64,000 nucleotides of DNA from an uncultured Eubacteriales bacterium (GTDB taxonomy: Bacteria; Bacillota; Clostridia; Lachnospirales; Lachnospiraceae): NCBI GenBank assembly GCA_949283695.1, contig CASDTX010000004.1:1-64000 (forward strand), in the 5' to 3' direction. The translations under genes and the position numbers were made by a program. The notes under the pieces were generated by a model. That model searched no databases, was not told the origin of the DNA, and saw only the letters and a list, made by a program, of their open reading frames with translations. Shown here piece after piece: positions 25,161-34,194 of the stretch. Every line of letters begins with the position of its first letter. Positions within the stretch are counted from its first letter, which is position 1.

Positions 25161-26921
25161 ATGAGTAATGCAAGTATGACGGGGAAACCGAGTGTAGATC
25201 GTCCGTGGCTGCAGTATTATCCGGAACCGCTGAAGAAGATTCAGGCTCCGGAGTGCACGGTGAAAGAGTACCTGAAGATGAACTGCCCGGGCGAAGATGT
25301 TGCGGCGATGGATTTCTACGGGAGCGAGATTCTGTGGAGCACAGTATTTGAGAAGGCAGAAGCTGCTGCGCGTTCTCTGCGGGCGGTAGGATTTAAAGAA
25401 GGGGATCAGATCCCGGTATTTCTTTCTTCTGTGCCGGAATTTATTTATATTCTTTTGGCAGCTGAGCAGATCGGCGCGTCTCTGCTGTGCCGCGACAACA
25501 CCCTGAAGGAGAACGTGGAGGCGGTTCAGAAATCAGGCGCGAAAGCGATTATTGCTCAGGATTACCTGTCTCAGAAAGAACTGGGAAGATATCTGTCGGA
25601 TTCAGAAGTTGAGAAAGTGATTCTGATTGATGCGTGCCAGTCCTGCAGCCGTGAAGATCTGCCGGATTACATCCGCAGAAACCTGGACAGCAAATATCCG
25701 GAAGAGAAGGCACATGGCCCGAAGACAATGAACTGGGACGAGTTTCTTGCTCTTGGCGAGAGCTACACAGGTGTGGTTGATGCTCCGGTGGATGTGAACC
25801 GTCCGCTGTTCCGCGCGTATACAAGCGGTTCTACCGGCCCGTCCAAGCAGGTAATTCATTCTGCTCATACCATGATTTCTGTCATTGCGCAGATGAACTT
25901 CTACGCAGGCGGCGATGATTATCGCCCGACATGGATGGTAACAGCACTTCCGCCGGCACTGGTGGCTGTAGTGGTTGCGATGGAGTTGATGCCGCTGGCG
26001 TCCAACAAGCTGCTGATCCTGAATCCGTATGTTGCGGTTGAAGACGTGGATCTGGAACTGATGCGCCGCCGTCCGAATTCCTGGCCGCTCATCCCGATGT
26101 TTATCGAGACTGTCATGCGCAACGGCCGTATTCCGGATGACTATGATCTGTCCCACCTGACCGCGGCAGGTGCCGGATCGGAATCTTACAATAACAACCA
26201 GCTGATGCGTGCACAGAAGTTCGTGGAGGCTCATAACTGCCACATCCGTTTCACAACAGGTTATGGAAACAGTGAGGCAGGTTCCAATGTAACACTGCCG
26301 ATGTCTCCGTATCCGATGGGAAATGGAAATGTGGGTGTTCCGACGATTCTGAATGTGATCAGTATCTTTGAGCCTGGCACACAGAACGAGCTTACATATA
26401 ATCAGATGGGTGAGATCTGCGTCAGCGGACCTGGAGTCATGCTTGGATATGATAATGAAGAAGCGACAGCGAAGACAATCCAGATCCATGAGGATGGCAT
26501 GAGATGGCTGCATACCGGTGATATCGGATATATGAACGAAGATGGAGTTCTCTATGTTCAGACCAGAGGCAAAGCTCCGCGCTATGGCGGCGGAGACCTG
26601 GCAACCCTTCCGATGGAAAACCTGGTAGCAGACGCGAATATCGCAGGAATTGACGACGAGTTCTTCGTAGTTGTTCCGGACAGCGAGCACGCGGGATGCT
26701 TCCTGCCGTACCTGTATGTAGTACTCAATGACGGATATACGATTGAAGATATTGAGGACGAGGTTAGAGCATGCCTGGAAGACTATATGCAGCCGGTTGA
26801 GATTATTGAACTTCCGGAGCGTCCGTTCTTCCACTTCAAGACGAACCGGATCGGTCTGACGAAGATGCTTCTTTCTGAGAAGCTTCAGAAGACAGCTGCG
26901 CTGAATAAGGCGAAAGCATAA
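25161..26921 (+). CDS. Atypical class I adenylate-forming enzyme (paralogue 1)
   Basis: A 586-residue AMP-binding enzyme. The nucleotide motif A3 (TSGSTGPSK) is at 221-229, A5 GYGNSEAG at 367-374 and A7 TGD at 452-454. The C-terminal part is unusual. Instead of the A8 hinge pattern GR.D..K..G it reads TRGKAPRYGGGDLATLP (468-484). The A10 region reads HFKTNRIGLTK, where the catalytic Lys of PKT..GK is not in place. Such enzymes usually make an acyl-AMP and pass it to CoA or a carrier; here the second half-reaction or orientation may differ. The substrate is unknown. It is followed by a perfect terminator and then the HTH regulator. RBS AAGGAGAAAGAAA. Confidence 0.8.
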   Translation: MSNASMTGKPSVDRPWLQYYPEPLKKIQAPECTVKEYLKMNCPGEDVAAMDFYGSEILWSTVFEKAEAAARSLRAVGFKEGDQIPVFLSSVPEFIYILLAAEQIGASLLCRDNTLKENVEAVQKSGAKAIIAQDYLSQKELGRYLSDSEVEKVILIDACQSCSREDLPDYIRRNLDSKYPEEKAHGPKTMNWDEFLALGESYTGVVDAPVDVNRPLFRAYTSGSTGPSKQVIHSAHTMISVIAQMNFYAGGDDYRPTWMVTALPPALVAVVVAMELMPLASNKLLILNPYVAVEDVDLELMRRRPNSWPLIPMFIETVMRNGRIPDDYDLSHLTAAGAGSESYNNNQLMRAQKFVEAHNCHIRFTTGYGNSEAGSNVTLPMSPYPMGNGNVGVPTILNVISIFEPGTQNELTYNQMGEICVSGPGVMLGYDNEEATAKTIQIHEDGMRWLHTGDIGYMNEDGVLYVQTRGKAPRYGGGDLATLPMENLVADANIAGIDDEFFVVVPDSEHAGCFLPYLYVVLNDGYTIEDIEDEVRACLEDYMQPVEIIELPERPFFHFKTNRIGLTKMLLSEKLQKTAALNKAKA

Positions 26922-26982
26922 TAAGAAGGAAGAGAAGATCAAGAGACTGGGTTTGGGAAACTGTCAGTCGAAGATAATAGAG

Positions 26983-27015
26983 AAGGAGATGTGAAAAAAT
27001 CACATCTCCTTTTTG
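26983..27015 (+). terminator. Intrinsic terminator after adenylate-forming enzyme 1
   Basis: A perfect 12-bp stem (AAGGAGATGTGA/TCACATCTCCTT) with a 5-base A-rich loop and TTTT after it, 61 bases downstream of the stop codon. It isolates this gene from the regulator gene that follows. Confidence 0.9.
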
Positions 27016-27171
27016 AATTTTGACAGAAAATTGAATTTTTCTGTTAAAAAAGTGTAAAGAATGTTAAAATTTGAAAAAATAGGGGGAAAATAGGATTGCC
27101 GTGTTGAAGGAAGCGGAGTAAAATGAATAGAAATGACAAAAACAGCTTTTTAGCTATGAGGGGTATGACAA

Positions 27172-28632
27172 ATGAACGAAAAGAATAGATTCAGCAAGCT
27201 GCTGAAGCATTTGATGTCGGCTGCTGAAGTGAAGAACTATACACTTGCGCAGGAGCTTCAGTATGACGTGTCCTATATCAGCAAATGGACAGGCGGACAG
27301 ATGATTCCGTCGGAAAAGTATGCGTCAAAAATCCTGAAAGGGATCAGCGAGTGTATTGTCATGCGGTGCAGTGACGAGGCCGCGGAAGGACTGATGGAGG
27401 AATACCGGGTGGACAGCCGGGAGTATTTGAAGCAGGCGGTTCTGGATAATCTTGAAGCGGAGTACAGCTATGTCCGGGAGCTTCAGAACAGCTCAGGGAC
27501 AGATACAACACCGGCAATGCAGTTCCGGGCAGAGCTGAAGCTTGCACAGTTTGTCTCAAAAATGCGGCATCCGGTTCTGCGCCGGGTGAGCGATCTCGAC
27601 ATTGTAGGTGTGTTTGATATTCTGGCTATGGCACGGGAATATCAGCTTCAGATCACGGAAGCCAACAACAAGCATGTTCCCACAGGAAAATGGTATCAGG
27701 ATGTGCATTATTCGATGGTAATCGATGTGAACAAGGACCGCCTGGATTATGCCCACGATATGATTTTCCTTGTGGATATGCTGGACAGAAACCGGTGTAT
27801 TGACTTCTCGCTGTACGGGAACACCAAGGCGTCGGGAAAGGCTGTGTTTGTAGTCGGGACCGACTACATGATCTCGGGGATGCTGATTAGCAAAGATCTG
27901 TGTGTATCCGTAGTGACCAGCGAAAATCCGGAGAACTGCAAAACAATGTACCGGAATATGAAAGGAATGTGCAGTCAGGAGGACCTGCTTTTCCGCAAGA
28001 CATCGATGCGGGAAGTACTGTTAAAGCACGAGTATGTTCACGGGCTGTTTGCCCTCCGGCAGCAGTGGGTTGTAGGTCATTTGACAGAGCATTTCCTGCC
28101 GGAAGATCTGTTTGAGGAGATTACTGCCCAGCTGGACAAAGGAGAAGAAGGGACTCCGCCGCTGGAGGAACTCCGCAGTATCCATAAGATCGCGAGAAAT
28201 GTAGTTGAAAACTTCAAAATCAATCTGCTGCTCTACCGGACTGCGTTCTATAACCTGGTGGTTGATAATGAACTGGATTTTTTCAACGTTAAGATCAAGC
28301 TCACGCAGAAGCAGATCATCCGATGCCTGGAACACTTTATTGAACTGTGCAGGGATCATTCCGGGCTGGAAATCAAGATGGTGCCGGGAAGGCTGATCTC
28401 AAATATGGATTATGGAACCAAACACTGCGTCTTTCTGAGCGATACAATCTCTCATATTCGTCTGGACGGAGAATACAACAACATGTATGTGGTGAACCGC
28501 AGGGATATGAAGGAGGCATTCACAAAGACGTTCTACGAATTCTGGGAAAACAGATCCGATACTTTGATTACGGATAAACAGACAATTATTGCGAACATTG
28601 AGCATGTGCTCAGCGGAATTCGGGGGGAATAA
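27172..28632 (+). CDS. Helix-turn-helix regulator-like protein of unknown family
   Basis: A 486-residue protein. Residues ~19-50 (YTLAQELQYDVSYISKWTGG) form an XRE-like helix-turn-helix. The remaining ~430 residues match no domain I can name and contain no obvious membrane segment. A Tyr/His-rich mid-section and a C-terminal RRDMKEAFTKTFYEFWENR segment suggest a ligand-binding or signalling domain. It is transcribed alone, between two paralogous adenylate-forming enzyme genes, each with its own promoter. It is the natural candidate to control both, perhaps by sensing their product. GAGGGGTATGACA precedes the ATG. An inverted repeat ACAGAAAA/TTTTTCTGT lies near 27023-27047 in its upstream region. 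Confidence 0.65.
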   Translation: MNEKNRFSKLLKHLMSAAEVKNYTLAQELQYDVSYISKWTGGQMIPSEKYASKILKGISECIVMRCSDEAAEGLMEEYRVDSREYLKQAVLDNLEAEYSYVRELQNSSGTDTTPAMQFRAELKLAQFVSKMRHPVLRRVSDLDIVGVFDILAMAREYQLQITEANNKHVPTGKWYQDVHYSMVIDVNKDRLDYAHDMIFLVDMLDRNRCIDFSLYGNTKASGKAVFVVGTDYMISGMLISKDLCVSVVTSENPENCKTMYRNMKGMCSQEDLLFRKTSMREVLLKHEYVHGLFALRQQWVVGHLTEHFLPEDLFEEITAQLDKGEEGTPPLEELRSIHKIARNVVENFKINLLLYRTAFYNLVVDNELDFFNVKIKLTQKQIIRCLEHFIELCRDHSGLEIKMVPGRLISNMDYGTKHCVFLSDTISHIRLDGEYNNMYVVNRRDMKEAFTKTFYEFWENRSDTLITDKQTIIANIEHVLSGIRGE

Positions 28633-28733
28633 CTGACAGATAAATTCAACGAAATCTAAAAAGCGGCAGATTTATTCATTTTTCTGCACGTTTCTTCTCT
28701 ATATTTTCACTTTTGGAGTGTGCTATACTGGCT

Positions 28734-28739
28734 GGGTCC
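28734..28739 (+). promoter_or_regulatory. TATACT -10 element ahead of adenylate-forming enzyme 2
   Basis: TATACT at 28734-28739 lies in a context (TTTTCAC, TATACTGGCTGGGTCCAT) that resembles the region upstream of paralogue 1 (CTTTCCAG, TATACTGACCGAGTTCAT, -10 at 25001-25006). Neither has a consensus -35 box at the right spacing, and both carry ATTCATTTTT further upstream. This would fit activator-dependent promoters sharing a binding site. Confidence 0.5.
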
Positions 28740-28807
28740 ATAGTTTGATCAGGAGCACCGATCTGACATGTACAGACAGAGAGAAAATGTAAGGGAGAAC
28801 GAGAACT

Positions 28808-30571
28808 ATGAGTGATGGAAAGATGACAGGAAAGCCGAGTATTGACCGGCCGTGGATCAAATATTATCCGGAGCCGCTGCGCAAGATCCAGGCGCCGGAC
28901 TGTACGGTGAAAGAGTATTTGAAGCTGAACTGCCCAGGTGAAGATGTTGCGGCCATGGAGTTCTACGGAAATCAGATTTCATGGAAGACTGTATTTGAAC
29001 AGGCGGAGGCAGTTGCCCGCTCTCTGAGAGCGTCAGGATTTAAGGAAGGGGATCAGATTCCGGTATTTATTTCTTCTGTACCGGAGTTTATTTACCTGCT
29101 TTTGGCGGCTGAACAGATTGGTGCGTCTCTGCTGTGCCGCGACAACACACTGAGAGAGAATGTAGAGGCAGTTCAGAAGGCGGGAACGAAAGCAATGTTT
29201 GCCCATGACTTCCTGTCACAGGACGAGCTTGGAAGCTACCTGGCGAACACCGCGGTTGAGAAGGTTATTCTTCTCGATGCGTGCCAGTCCTGCAGACGCG
29301 AAGATATGCCGGATTATATTCAGAAAAGCCTGGACAGCAGATATCCGGATGAGAAAGCACACGGATCGAAGACCCTTACCTGGGATGAGTTCCTTGCTCT
29401 GGGTGAGAGTTATACCGGAGTGGTGGATGCTCCAAGAGATATAAACCGCCCGCTTTTCCGCGCTTATACCAGCGGATCTACCGGTCCGTCCAAACAGGTG
29501 ATTCACTCTGCCCGGACCATGCTGGCTGTTATTGCGCAGATGAATTTCTATGGCGGATCAGACGAGTATCGTCCGACATGGCTTGTAGCCGTGCTTCCGC
29601 CGTGTCTGGTGGCAGTTGTGGTATCCATGCTTCTGATGCCGCTGGCTTCCAATAAGCTGCTGATCCTTTCGCCTTATTGTGCAATCGAAGACCTGGATCT
29701 GGAGATGATGCGCTACCGTCCCAATTCGTGGGCGCTGATTCCGCTCTTTATCGAGACGATTATGCGCAGCAAACGAATTCCTGCCGACTATGATATGTCT
29801 CATCTGGCAGCTGCAGGTGCAGGGTCTGAGTCATACAACAACAATCAGAGAAAACGTACAGAGAAGTTCCTGGCGTCCCATAACTGCAAGATCCGTTTCA
29901 CATCAGGCTACGGAAGCAGTGAGAGCGGATCTACGGTTGCGCTGCCGATGACACCGCATCCGCTGGGAAACGGAAACGTAGGCGTTCCGACGATTCTCAA
30001 TGTGGTCAGTATCTTCGAGCCGGGCACACAGAACGAGCTTACATATAATCAGCTTGGTGAGATCTGCATCAGCGGCCCTGGCGTCATGCTCGGATATGAC
30101 GATCCGGAGGCGACGGCCAAAGCACTTCAGGTACATGAAGACGGCATGACATGGCTCCACAGCGGAGACATCGGATATATGAATGAAGACGGTGTGATCT
30201 ACGTGCTGACCAGGGGCAAGGCTCCGCGCTATGGCGGCGGTGACCTGGCGACTCTTCCGATGGAGAACCGGCTGGCGGACGCAGAGATCGAAGGCATCGA
30301 TGATGAATTTTTCGTAGTCGTACCGGACAAAGATCATCCGGGATGTTTCCTGCCGTACCTGTATGTAGTGCTCCATGAAGGATACAGCATTGCAGATATC
30401 GAGGAGCCGGTGAGAAATGCCCTGGAAGAATACATGCAGCCGGTTGAGATTTTCGAACTTCCGGAGCGTCCGTTCTTCCATTATAAGACGAACCGGATCG
30501 GTCTGACGAAGGAACTGCTTGCAGGTGCAGCGGAGAAACCGCAGGCTGTGCTGAAAGAAGCGAAAGCATAA
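28808..30571 (+). CDS. Atypical class I adenylate-forming enzyme (paralogue 2)
   Basis: A 587-residue protein that aligns end to end with the 25161-26921 product without sizeable gaps. It shares the same N-terminus (TGKPS.DRPW), A3 motif TSGSTGPSK, GYGSSESGS and TGD/SGD region. It also has the same abnormal hinge TRGKAPRYGGGDLATLP and A10 segment HYKTNRIGLTK lacking Lys at the usual place. Both copies keep the odd motifs, so these are a family trait, not decay. Differences cluster in the pocket region (AVLPPCLVAVVVSMLLM against TALPPALVAVVVAMELM), suggesting different acyl substrates. GGGAGAACGAGAACT precedes the ATG. Confidence 0.8.
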   Translation: MSDGKMTGKPSIDRPWIKYYPEPLRKIQAPDCTVKEYLKLNCPGEDVAAMEFYGNQISWKTVFEQAEAVARSLRASGFKEGDQIPVFISSVPEFIYLLLAAEQIGASLLCRDNTLRENVEAVQKAGTKAMFAHDFLSQDELGSYLANTAVEKVILLDACQSCRREDMPDYIQKSLDSRYPDEKAHGSKTLTWDEFLALGESYTGVVDAPRDINRPLFRAYTSGSTGPSKQVIHSARTMLAVIAQMNFYGGSDEYRPTWLVAVLPPCLVAVVVSMLLMPLASNKLLILSPYCAIEDLDLEMMRYRPNSWALIPLFIETIMRSKRIPADYDMSHLAAAGAGSESYNNNQRKRTEKFLASHNCKIRFTSGYGSSESGSTVALPMTPHPLGNGNVGVPTILNVVSIFEPGTQNELTYNQLGEICISGPGVMLGYDDPEATAKALQVHEDGMTWLHSGDIGYMNEDGVIYVLTRGKAPRYGGGDLATLPMENRLADAEIEGIDDEFFVVVPDKDHPGCFLPYLYVVLHEGYSIADIEEPVRNALEEYMQPVEIFELPERPFFHYKTNRIGLTKELLAGAAEKPQAVLKEAKA

Positions 30572-30618
30572 AAAAGAGATTGCTCTGCAGAAATGTAGGA
30601 TAATCAGGGGGATTAATG

Positions 30619-30652
30619 AAACGGAGGCGTGAAGATGGTGCGTCTCCGTTTT
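30619..30652 (+). terminator. Terminator after adenylate-forming enzyme 2
   Basis: The hairpin arms AAACGGAGGCG and CGTCTCCGTTT form a stem with one mismatch and an A/T-rich tail (TTTTATA). It separates the ligase gene from the polysaccharide operon. Confidence 0.7.
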
Positions 30653-30655
30653 ATA

Positions 30656-30684
30656 TTGCACCTGCGGGCATCCTGTTTTATAAT
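30656..30684 (+). promoter_or_regulatory. Promoter of the polysaccharide operon
   Basis: TTGCAC at 30656-30661 and TATAAT at 30679-30684 are 17 bases apart. This places a strong sigma-A promoter immediately after the preceding terminator and about 80 bases ahead of the first glycosyltransferase. Confidence 0.75.
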
Positions 30685-30768
30685 ATTTAGCGTCGATATT
30701 CAGGAATCCTGTCCCGGGGAACGGGAGAGGGTGCTGGGAATATAGAAAGAGCGGAGAGGTTGTTAAGA

Positions 30769-31902
30769 TTGAAGATAGCGATGATCGGTCAGAAAGATGT
30801 CCCTTCAAGACTTGGCGGAGTTGAAGTTGCAGTTGAGGCACTGGCAGTGCGGATGGCTGCGGATGGACATCAGGTGACGCTGTATAACTGTCACCGGTGC
30901 AGACTGGGAAAGAGAGAGAAGGGACCGCGCAGGCGGATGTACCGGGGGGTGCAGATTCGTGAGGTCGCCGTCCCGGATATAAAAGGAGTCGCCGCGGCGG
31001 CAGCATCCGTGCTTGGCTCGGTGCGGGCGTTGCTCGGGAAATACGACTGCATTCATTATCATGCGGAAGGGCCGGCCTTGATGTCATTCCTGCCCCATTT
31101 GTTCGGTATCCGCACCGTGGTTACCATCCATGGGCTTGACTGGCAGCGCAGCAAATGGGGGCGGTTCGCCTCCTGGTATCTGAAGCTGGGGGAGAAGACG
31201 GCAGTGCGCTGCGCGGATGAGATCATCGTCCTGAGCCGTTCGATGCAGAGGTATTTCAGGGAGGCATATCAGCGGAAAACGGTGGTGATCCCCAATGGAA
31301 TCGAACGGCCGCTCAGGCGGGAGGCACGGACCATCCGGGAGCGGTGGGGGCTGGAACGGGACGGATATGTTCTGTATCTGGGCCGGATCGTGCCGGAGAA
31401 AGGCCTGAAGCAGCTGGTTGCGGCTTTCCAGGGTGTGGACACCGATAAGAAACTGGTGATTGCGGGGGGCTCTTCTGATACGAAAGAGTTCTGCCGGGAG
31501 CTGGAAGAGGCGGCGAAACCGGACCCGCGGATCCTATTTACCGGTTTCGTTCAGGAAGAGGCGCTGGAAGAGCTGTATTCCAACAGTTATTTGTACTGTC
31601 TTCCCTCAGAACTGGAAGGGCTTCCCATCAGTCTTCTGGAAGCCATGAGTTATGGAAACTGCTGTCTGTGTTCGGACATTCCGGAGTGCGCGGAAGTGAT
31701 CGGAGATAAGGGGTATCTGTTTCAAAAAGGAGATACCGCAGATCTGCGGCGCAGACTGCAGATGCTCTGCCGTCATCCGGAACTGGTGGATGAATGCCGG
31801 TCAGGAGTGGATGAACTCCTCTATGAAACCTATGATTGGGATGAGATCACGAAGAAGACGCTGAATGTCTACCGTATGAAGAACCGGGGGAAGCATCATT
31901 GA
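30769..31902 (+). CDS. Glycosyltransferase family 4 (DUF1972-type N-terminus)
   Basis: A 377-residue GT-B glycosyltransferase. The N-terminal acceptor domain begins MKIAMIGQKDVPSRLGGVEV, the pattern of DUF1972/rhamnosyltransferase-type enzymes. The donor domain has LGRIVPEKGLKQLV (~200-215) and the EX7E-like segment PSELEGLPISLLEAMSYG. It adds a sugar to a lipid-linked repeat unit on the inner face of the membrane. The start is TTG at 30769, nine bases after GGAGAGG; TTG at 30760 abuts that site. First gene of the polysaccharide operon. Its stop overlaps the next start. Confidence 0.87.
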   Translation: MKIAMIGQKDVPSRLGGVEVAVEALAVRMAADGHQVTLYNCHRCRLGKREKGPRRRMYRGVQIREVAVPDIKGVAAAAASVLGSVRALLGKYDCIHYHAEGPALMSFLPHLFGIRTVVTIHGLDWQRSKWGRFASWYLKLGEKTAVRCADEIIVLSRSMQRYFREAYQRKTVVIPNGIERPLRREARTIRERWGLERDGYVLYLGRIVPEKGLKQLVAAFQGVDTDKKLVIAGGSSDTKEFCRELEEAAKPDPRILFTGFVQEEALEELYSNSYLYCLPSELEGLPISLLEAMSYGNCCLCSDIPECAEVIGDKGYLFQKGDTADLRRRLQMLCRHPELVDECRSGVDELLYETYDWDEITKKTLNVYRMKNRGKHH

Positions 31903-33107
31903 AGATTCTGATGGTGAATAAGTTTCTGTATCCTGCGGGAGGTGCGGAAACCTACTTATTTAAAATAGGAAAATACTGGAAAGAAAGAGGAGCCGAGGTT
32001 GAGTATTTTGGGATGCGGCATCCGGGCAATGTGGCAGGAAACCGGTGGGATCTCTATACAGAGCCTCTTGACTTCCATCAAAAAGGCCTGGCAGGATATC
32101 TGATGAATCCGCTGAAGCTCATCTATTCTGCGGATGCCGGGAAGAAGATGAGCGAACTGCTGGACAGGTTTGCTCCGGATGTGGTTCATATCAATAATTT
32201 CAATTATCAGCTTACCCCGTCGATTCTGGAGGCCGCTGCCGCGTACCGGGAACAGAAGAACCGGAACATGCGGATCATTTATACGGCGCACGACTCACAG
32301 CTGGTGTGTCCGAATCACTATCTGTACCGGCCAGGCACGGGGGAGGCCTGCGAGAGATGCCTGGGCGGCAGTTATGTCAACTGTATCCGCGGCCGCTGCA
32401 TCCACGGTTCCGCGGCCAGGAGCTGTCTGGGCGCGATGGAAGCGGTATACTGGAAGAAACGGAAGATCTACAGCTGCCTGGATGTTATTCTATGTCCCTC
32501 GGCCTTTATGAAAGAGAAGCTGGATACGGATCCTCTGCTGCGGACAAAGACCGTAGTGCTGCGCAACTTCGTGCGGCCTGTGCCGGCGGAAGAACGAGGC
32601 AGGGGCGGATATGTGCTGTATTTTGGAAGATATTCGGAGGAGAAAGGGATTCGAATGCTGCTGGATGTGAGCAGAGAACTGAAGGAGATCCCCTTTGTAT
32701 TCGCAGGCGGCGGCCCGCTGGAAGAGCTGGTGGACGGCAGCAATGTAAGGAACAGGGGCTTCCTCAAAGACAGGGAACTGGATGAGGTGATCCGCGGGGC
32801 GAGATTCACGGTCTGTCCGTCCGTGTGCAATGAGAACTGTCCCTTCTCTGTGATCGAGAGTATGATGAACGCAGTCCCGGTACTGGGCGCGCGAAGAGGC
32901 GGGATCCCGGAGCTGATCGAGGAAGGGCGTACAGGCTGGCTGTTCACGGCAGGTGATCCGGCGGATCTGAAGCAGACGATCCGGAGGATCTGGGACAGTA
33001 CGGAGCCGGAAGAATACGCGGACTTCTGCCGGGACGTACGGTTTGATACCATCGCGGAATACGGAGAGAAACTGGAGAAATTGTACAAGGCAGGAGGCAG
33101 GCTATGA
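31899..33107 (+). CDS. Glycosyltransferase family 4
   Basis: A 402-residue GT-B enzyme. The N-terminus MKILMVNKFLYPAGGAETY and the donor-binding half (LYFGRYSEEKGIRMLLDV; PSVCNENCPFSVIESMMNAVPV) are typical of family 4 transferases. A cysteine-rich stretch at about residues 132-167 (CPNHY, CERC, CIRGRC, ARSC) is an uncommon addition seen in a subset of clostridial members and may bind metal. The start is TTG overlapping the previous stop; ATG at 31911 would remove the first beta strand. Confidence 0.87.
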   Translation: MKILMVNKFLYPAGGAETYLFKIGKYWKERGAEVEYFGMRHPGNVAGNRWDLYTEPLDFHQKGLAGYLMNPLKLIYSADAGKKMSELLDRFAPDVVHINNFNYQLTPSILEAAAAYREQKNRNMRIIYTAHDSQLVCPNHYLYRPGTGEACERCLGGSYVNCIRGRCIHGSAARSCLGAMEAVYWKKRKIYSCLDVILCPSAFMKEKLDTDPLLRTKTVVLRNFVRPVPAEERGRGGYVLYFGRYSEEKGIRMLLDVSRELKEIPFVFAGGGPLEELVDGSNVRNRGFLKDRELDEVIRGARFTVCPSVCNENCPFSVIESMMNAVPVLGARRGGIPELIEEGRTGWLFTAGDPADLKQTIRRIWDSTEPEEYADFCRDVRFDTIAEYGEKLEKLYKAGGRL

Positions 33108-34192
33108 AAGGAAAAGCCGGTTCAGGCAGGGGGACAGATGCGGGGAAGGGGATTGACTTCGTTATCCTGTGGGTTGACGGAAACGACCCTGCGTGGCAGC
33201 AGAAATGGGCGCGCTACGCCAATGACGAACAGAACAACGGGACCGCTGAGAACCGGTTCCGGGACTGGGGGCTGATGCGGTACTGGTTCCGCGGCGTGGA
33301 GCGATTCGCTCCCTGGGTCAGGAAGATCTTCTTCGTCACAGACGGACAGGTGCCGCAGTGGCTGGACCTGGGGCATCCCAGACTGCGCCTGGTGCGGCAT
33401 GAGGACTACATACCCGGGCAGTATCTGCCTACATTTAATTCGAATGTGATTGAACTCTGGCTTCACCGGATCCCGGATCTGGGAGAGCGATTTGTCCTCT
33501 TCAATGATGACATGTTCCTGACAGCACCTGTGGGGCCCGAGGATTTCTTTGAGGCAGGGCTGCCCCGGGAATCAGCCCTGCTTGACATGGCGACAGCCCC
33601 CGGACCGGAGGACTGTCTGCCGCATATGCTGATGAATAATTTCGCCCTGATCAACCGCCATTTTCAGAAACGCGAAGTGATGAGGCGAAATGCGCGGAAG
33701 TTCTTCTCCCCGCGCTATGGGAGGGATCTGATGAGAAATCTGCTGCTGGCGCCGTTTCAGTATTTTTCTTGTTTCCGGGACTCACACCTTCCAAGTTCGT
33801 ATTTAAAGCGTACGTTTGAAGATGTTTGGGAATGTGAGGGAGATCTGCTCGAAGCATGCGGGAATAACCGGTTCCGCTCGAAGTCCGATCTGACTCACTG
33901 GCTGATGAAGTGCTGGCAGATCTGCGAGGGGAATTTTGCTGTGCGCGGCACTGGCTGGGGACGCCATTTCGAACTGTGGGAGGATAGTCTGGAAGAGGTC
34001 TGCCGCTGTATTGAGAGGCAGAGCTGCCGGGTGGTGTGCCTGAATGACAGCAGGATGGACATTGAGTTTGAACGGATGAAGCGGAGGATTGCGGAGAGCT
34101 TTGAACGGATTCTGCCGCAGTGTTCGGCATACGAGATCCGTGGGGCGGAGCAGGAGAGAACAGAGGATAGAACAGAGGAGAGACAGGAGTGA
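33104..34192 (+). CDS. Stealth-family capsular sugar-phosphate transferase
   Basis: A 362-residue protein carrying the Stealth conserved regions. CR1 is IDFVILWVDGNDPAW at 17-31. CR2 runs from RFRDWGLMRYWFRGVER through IFFVTDGQVPQWLD, FNSNVIELWLHRIP and FVLFNDDMFL. The family transfers hexose-1-phosphate (often GlcNAc-1-P) to make phosphodiester-linked capsules and is related to GNPTAB. The polymer built here may therefore contain sugar-phosphate links. The ATG overlaps the stop of the preceding transferase (ATGA). Confidence 0.92.
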   Translation: MKGKAGSGRGTDAGKGIDFVILWVDGNDPAWQQKWARYANDEQNNGTAENRFRDWGLMRYWFRGVERFAPWVRKIFFVTDGQVPQWLDLGHPRLRLVRHEDYIPGQYLPTFNSNVIELWLHRIPDLGERFVLFNDDMFLTAPVGPEDFFEAGLPRESALLDMATAPGPEDCLPHMLMNNFALINRHFQKREVMRRNARKFFSPRYGRDLMRNLLLAPFQYFSCFRDSHLPSSYLKRTFEDVWECEGDLLEACGNNRFRSKSDLTHWLMKCWQICEGNFAVRGTGWGRHFELWEDSLEEVCRCIERQSCRVVCLNDSRMDIEFERMKRRIAESFERILPQCSAYEIRGAEQERTEDRTEERQE

Positions 34193-34194
34193 GG

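Noticed and set aside
25602..26942. 446-codon minus-strand open frame opposite adenylate-forming enzyme 1 (and a similar one at 29903-31087)
   Set aside because: Both mirror the codon pattern of the paralogous ligase genes. His/Arg/Ile-rich translation and no start signals indicate shadows.
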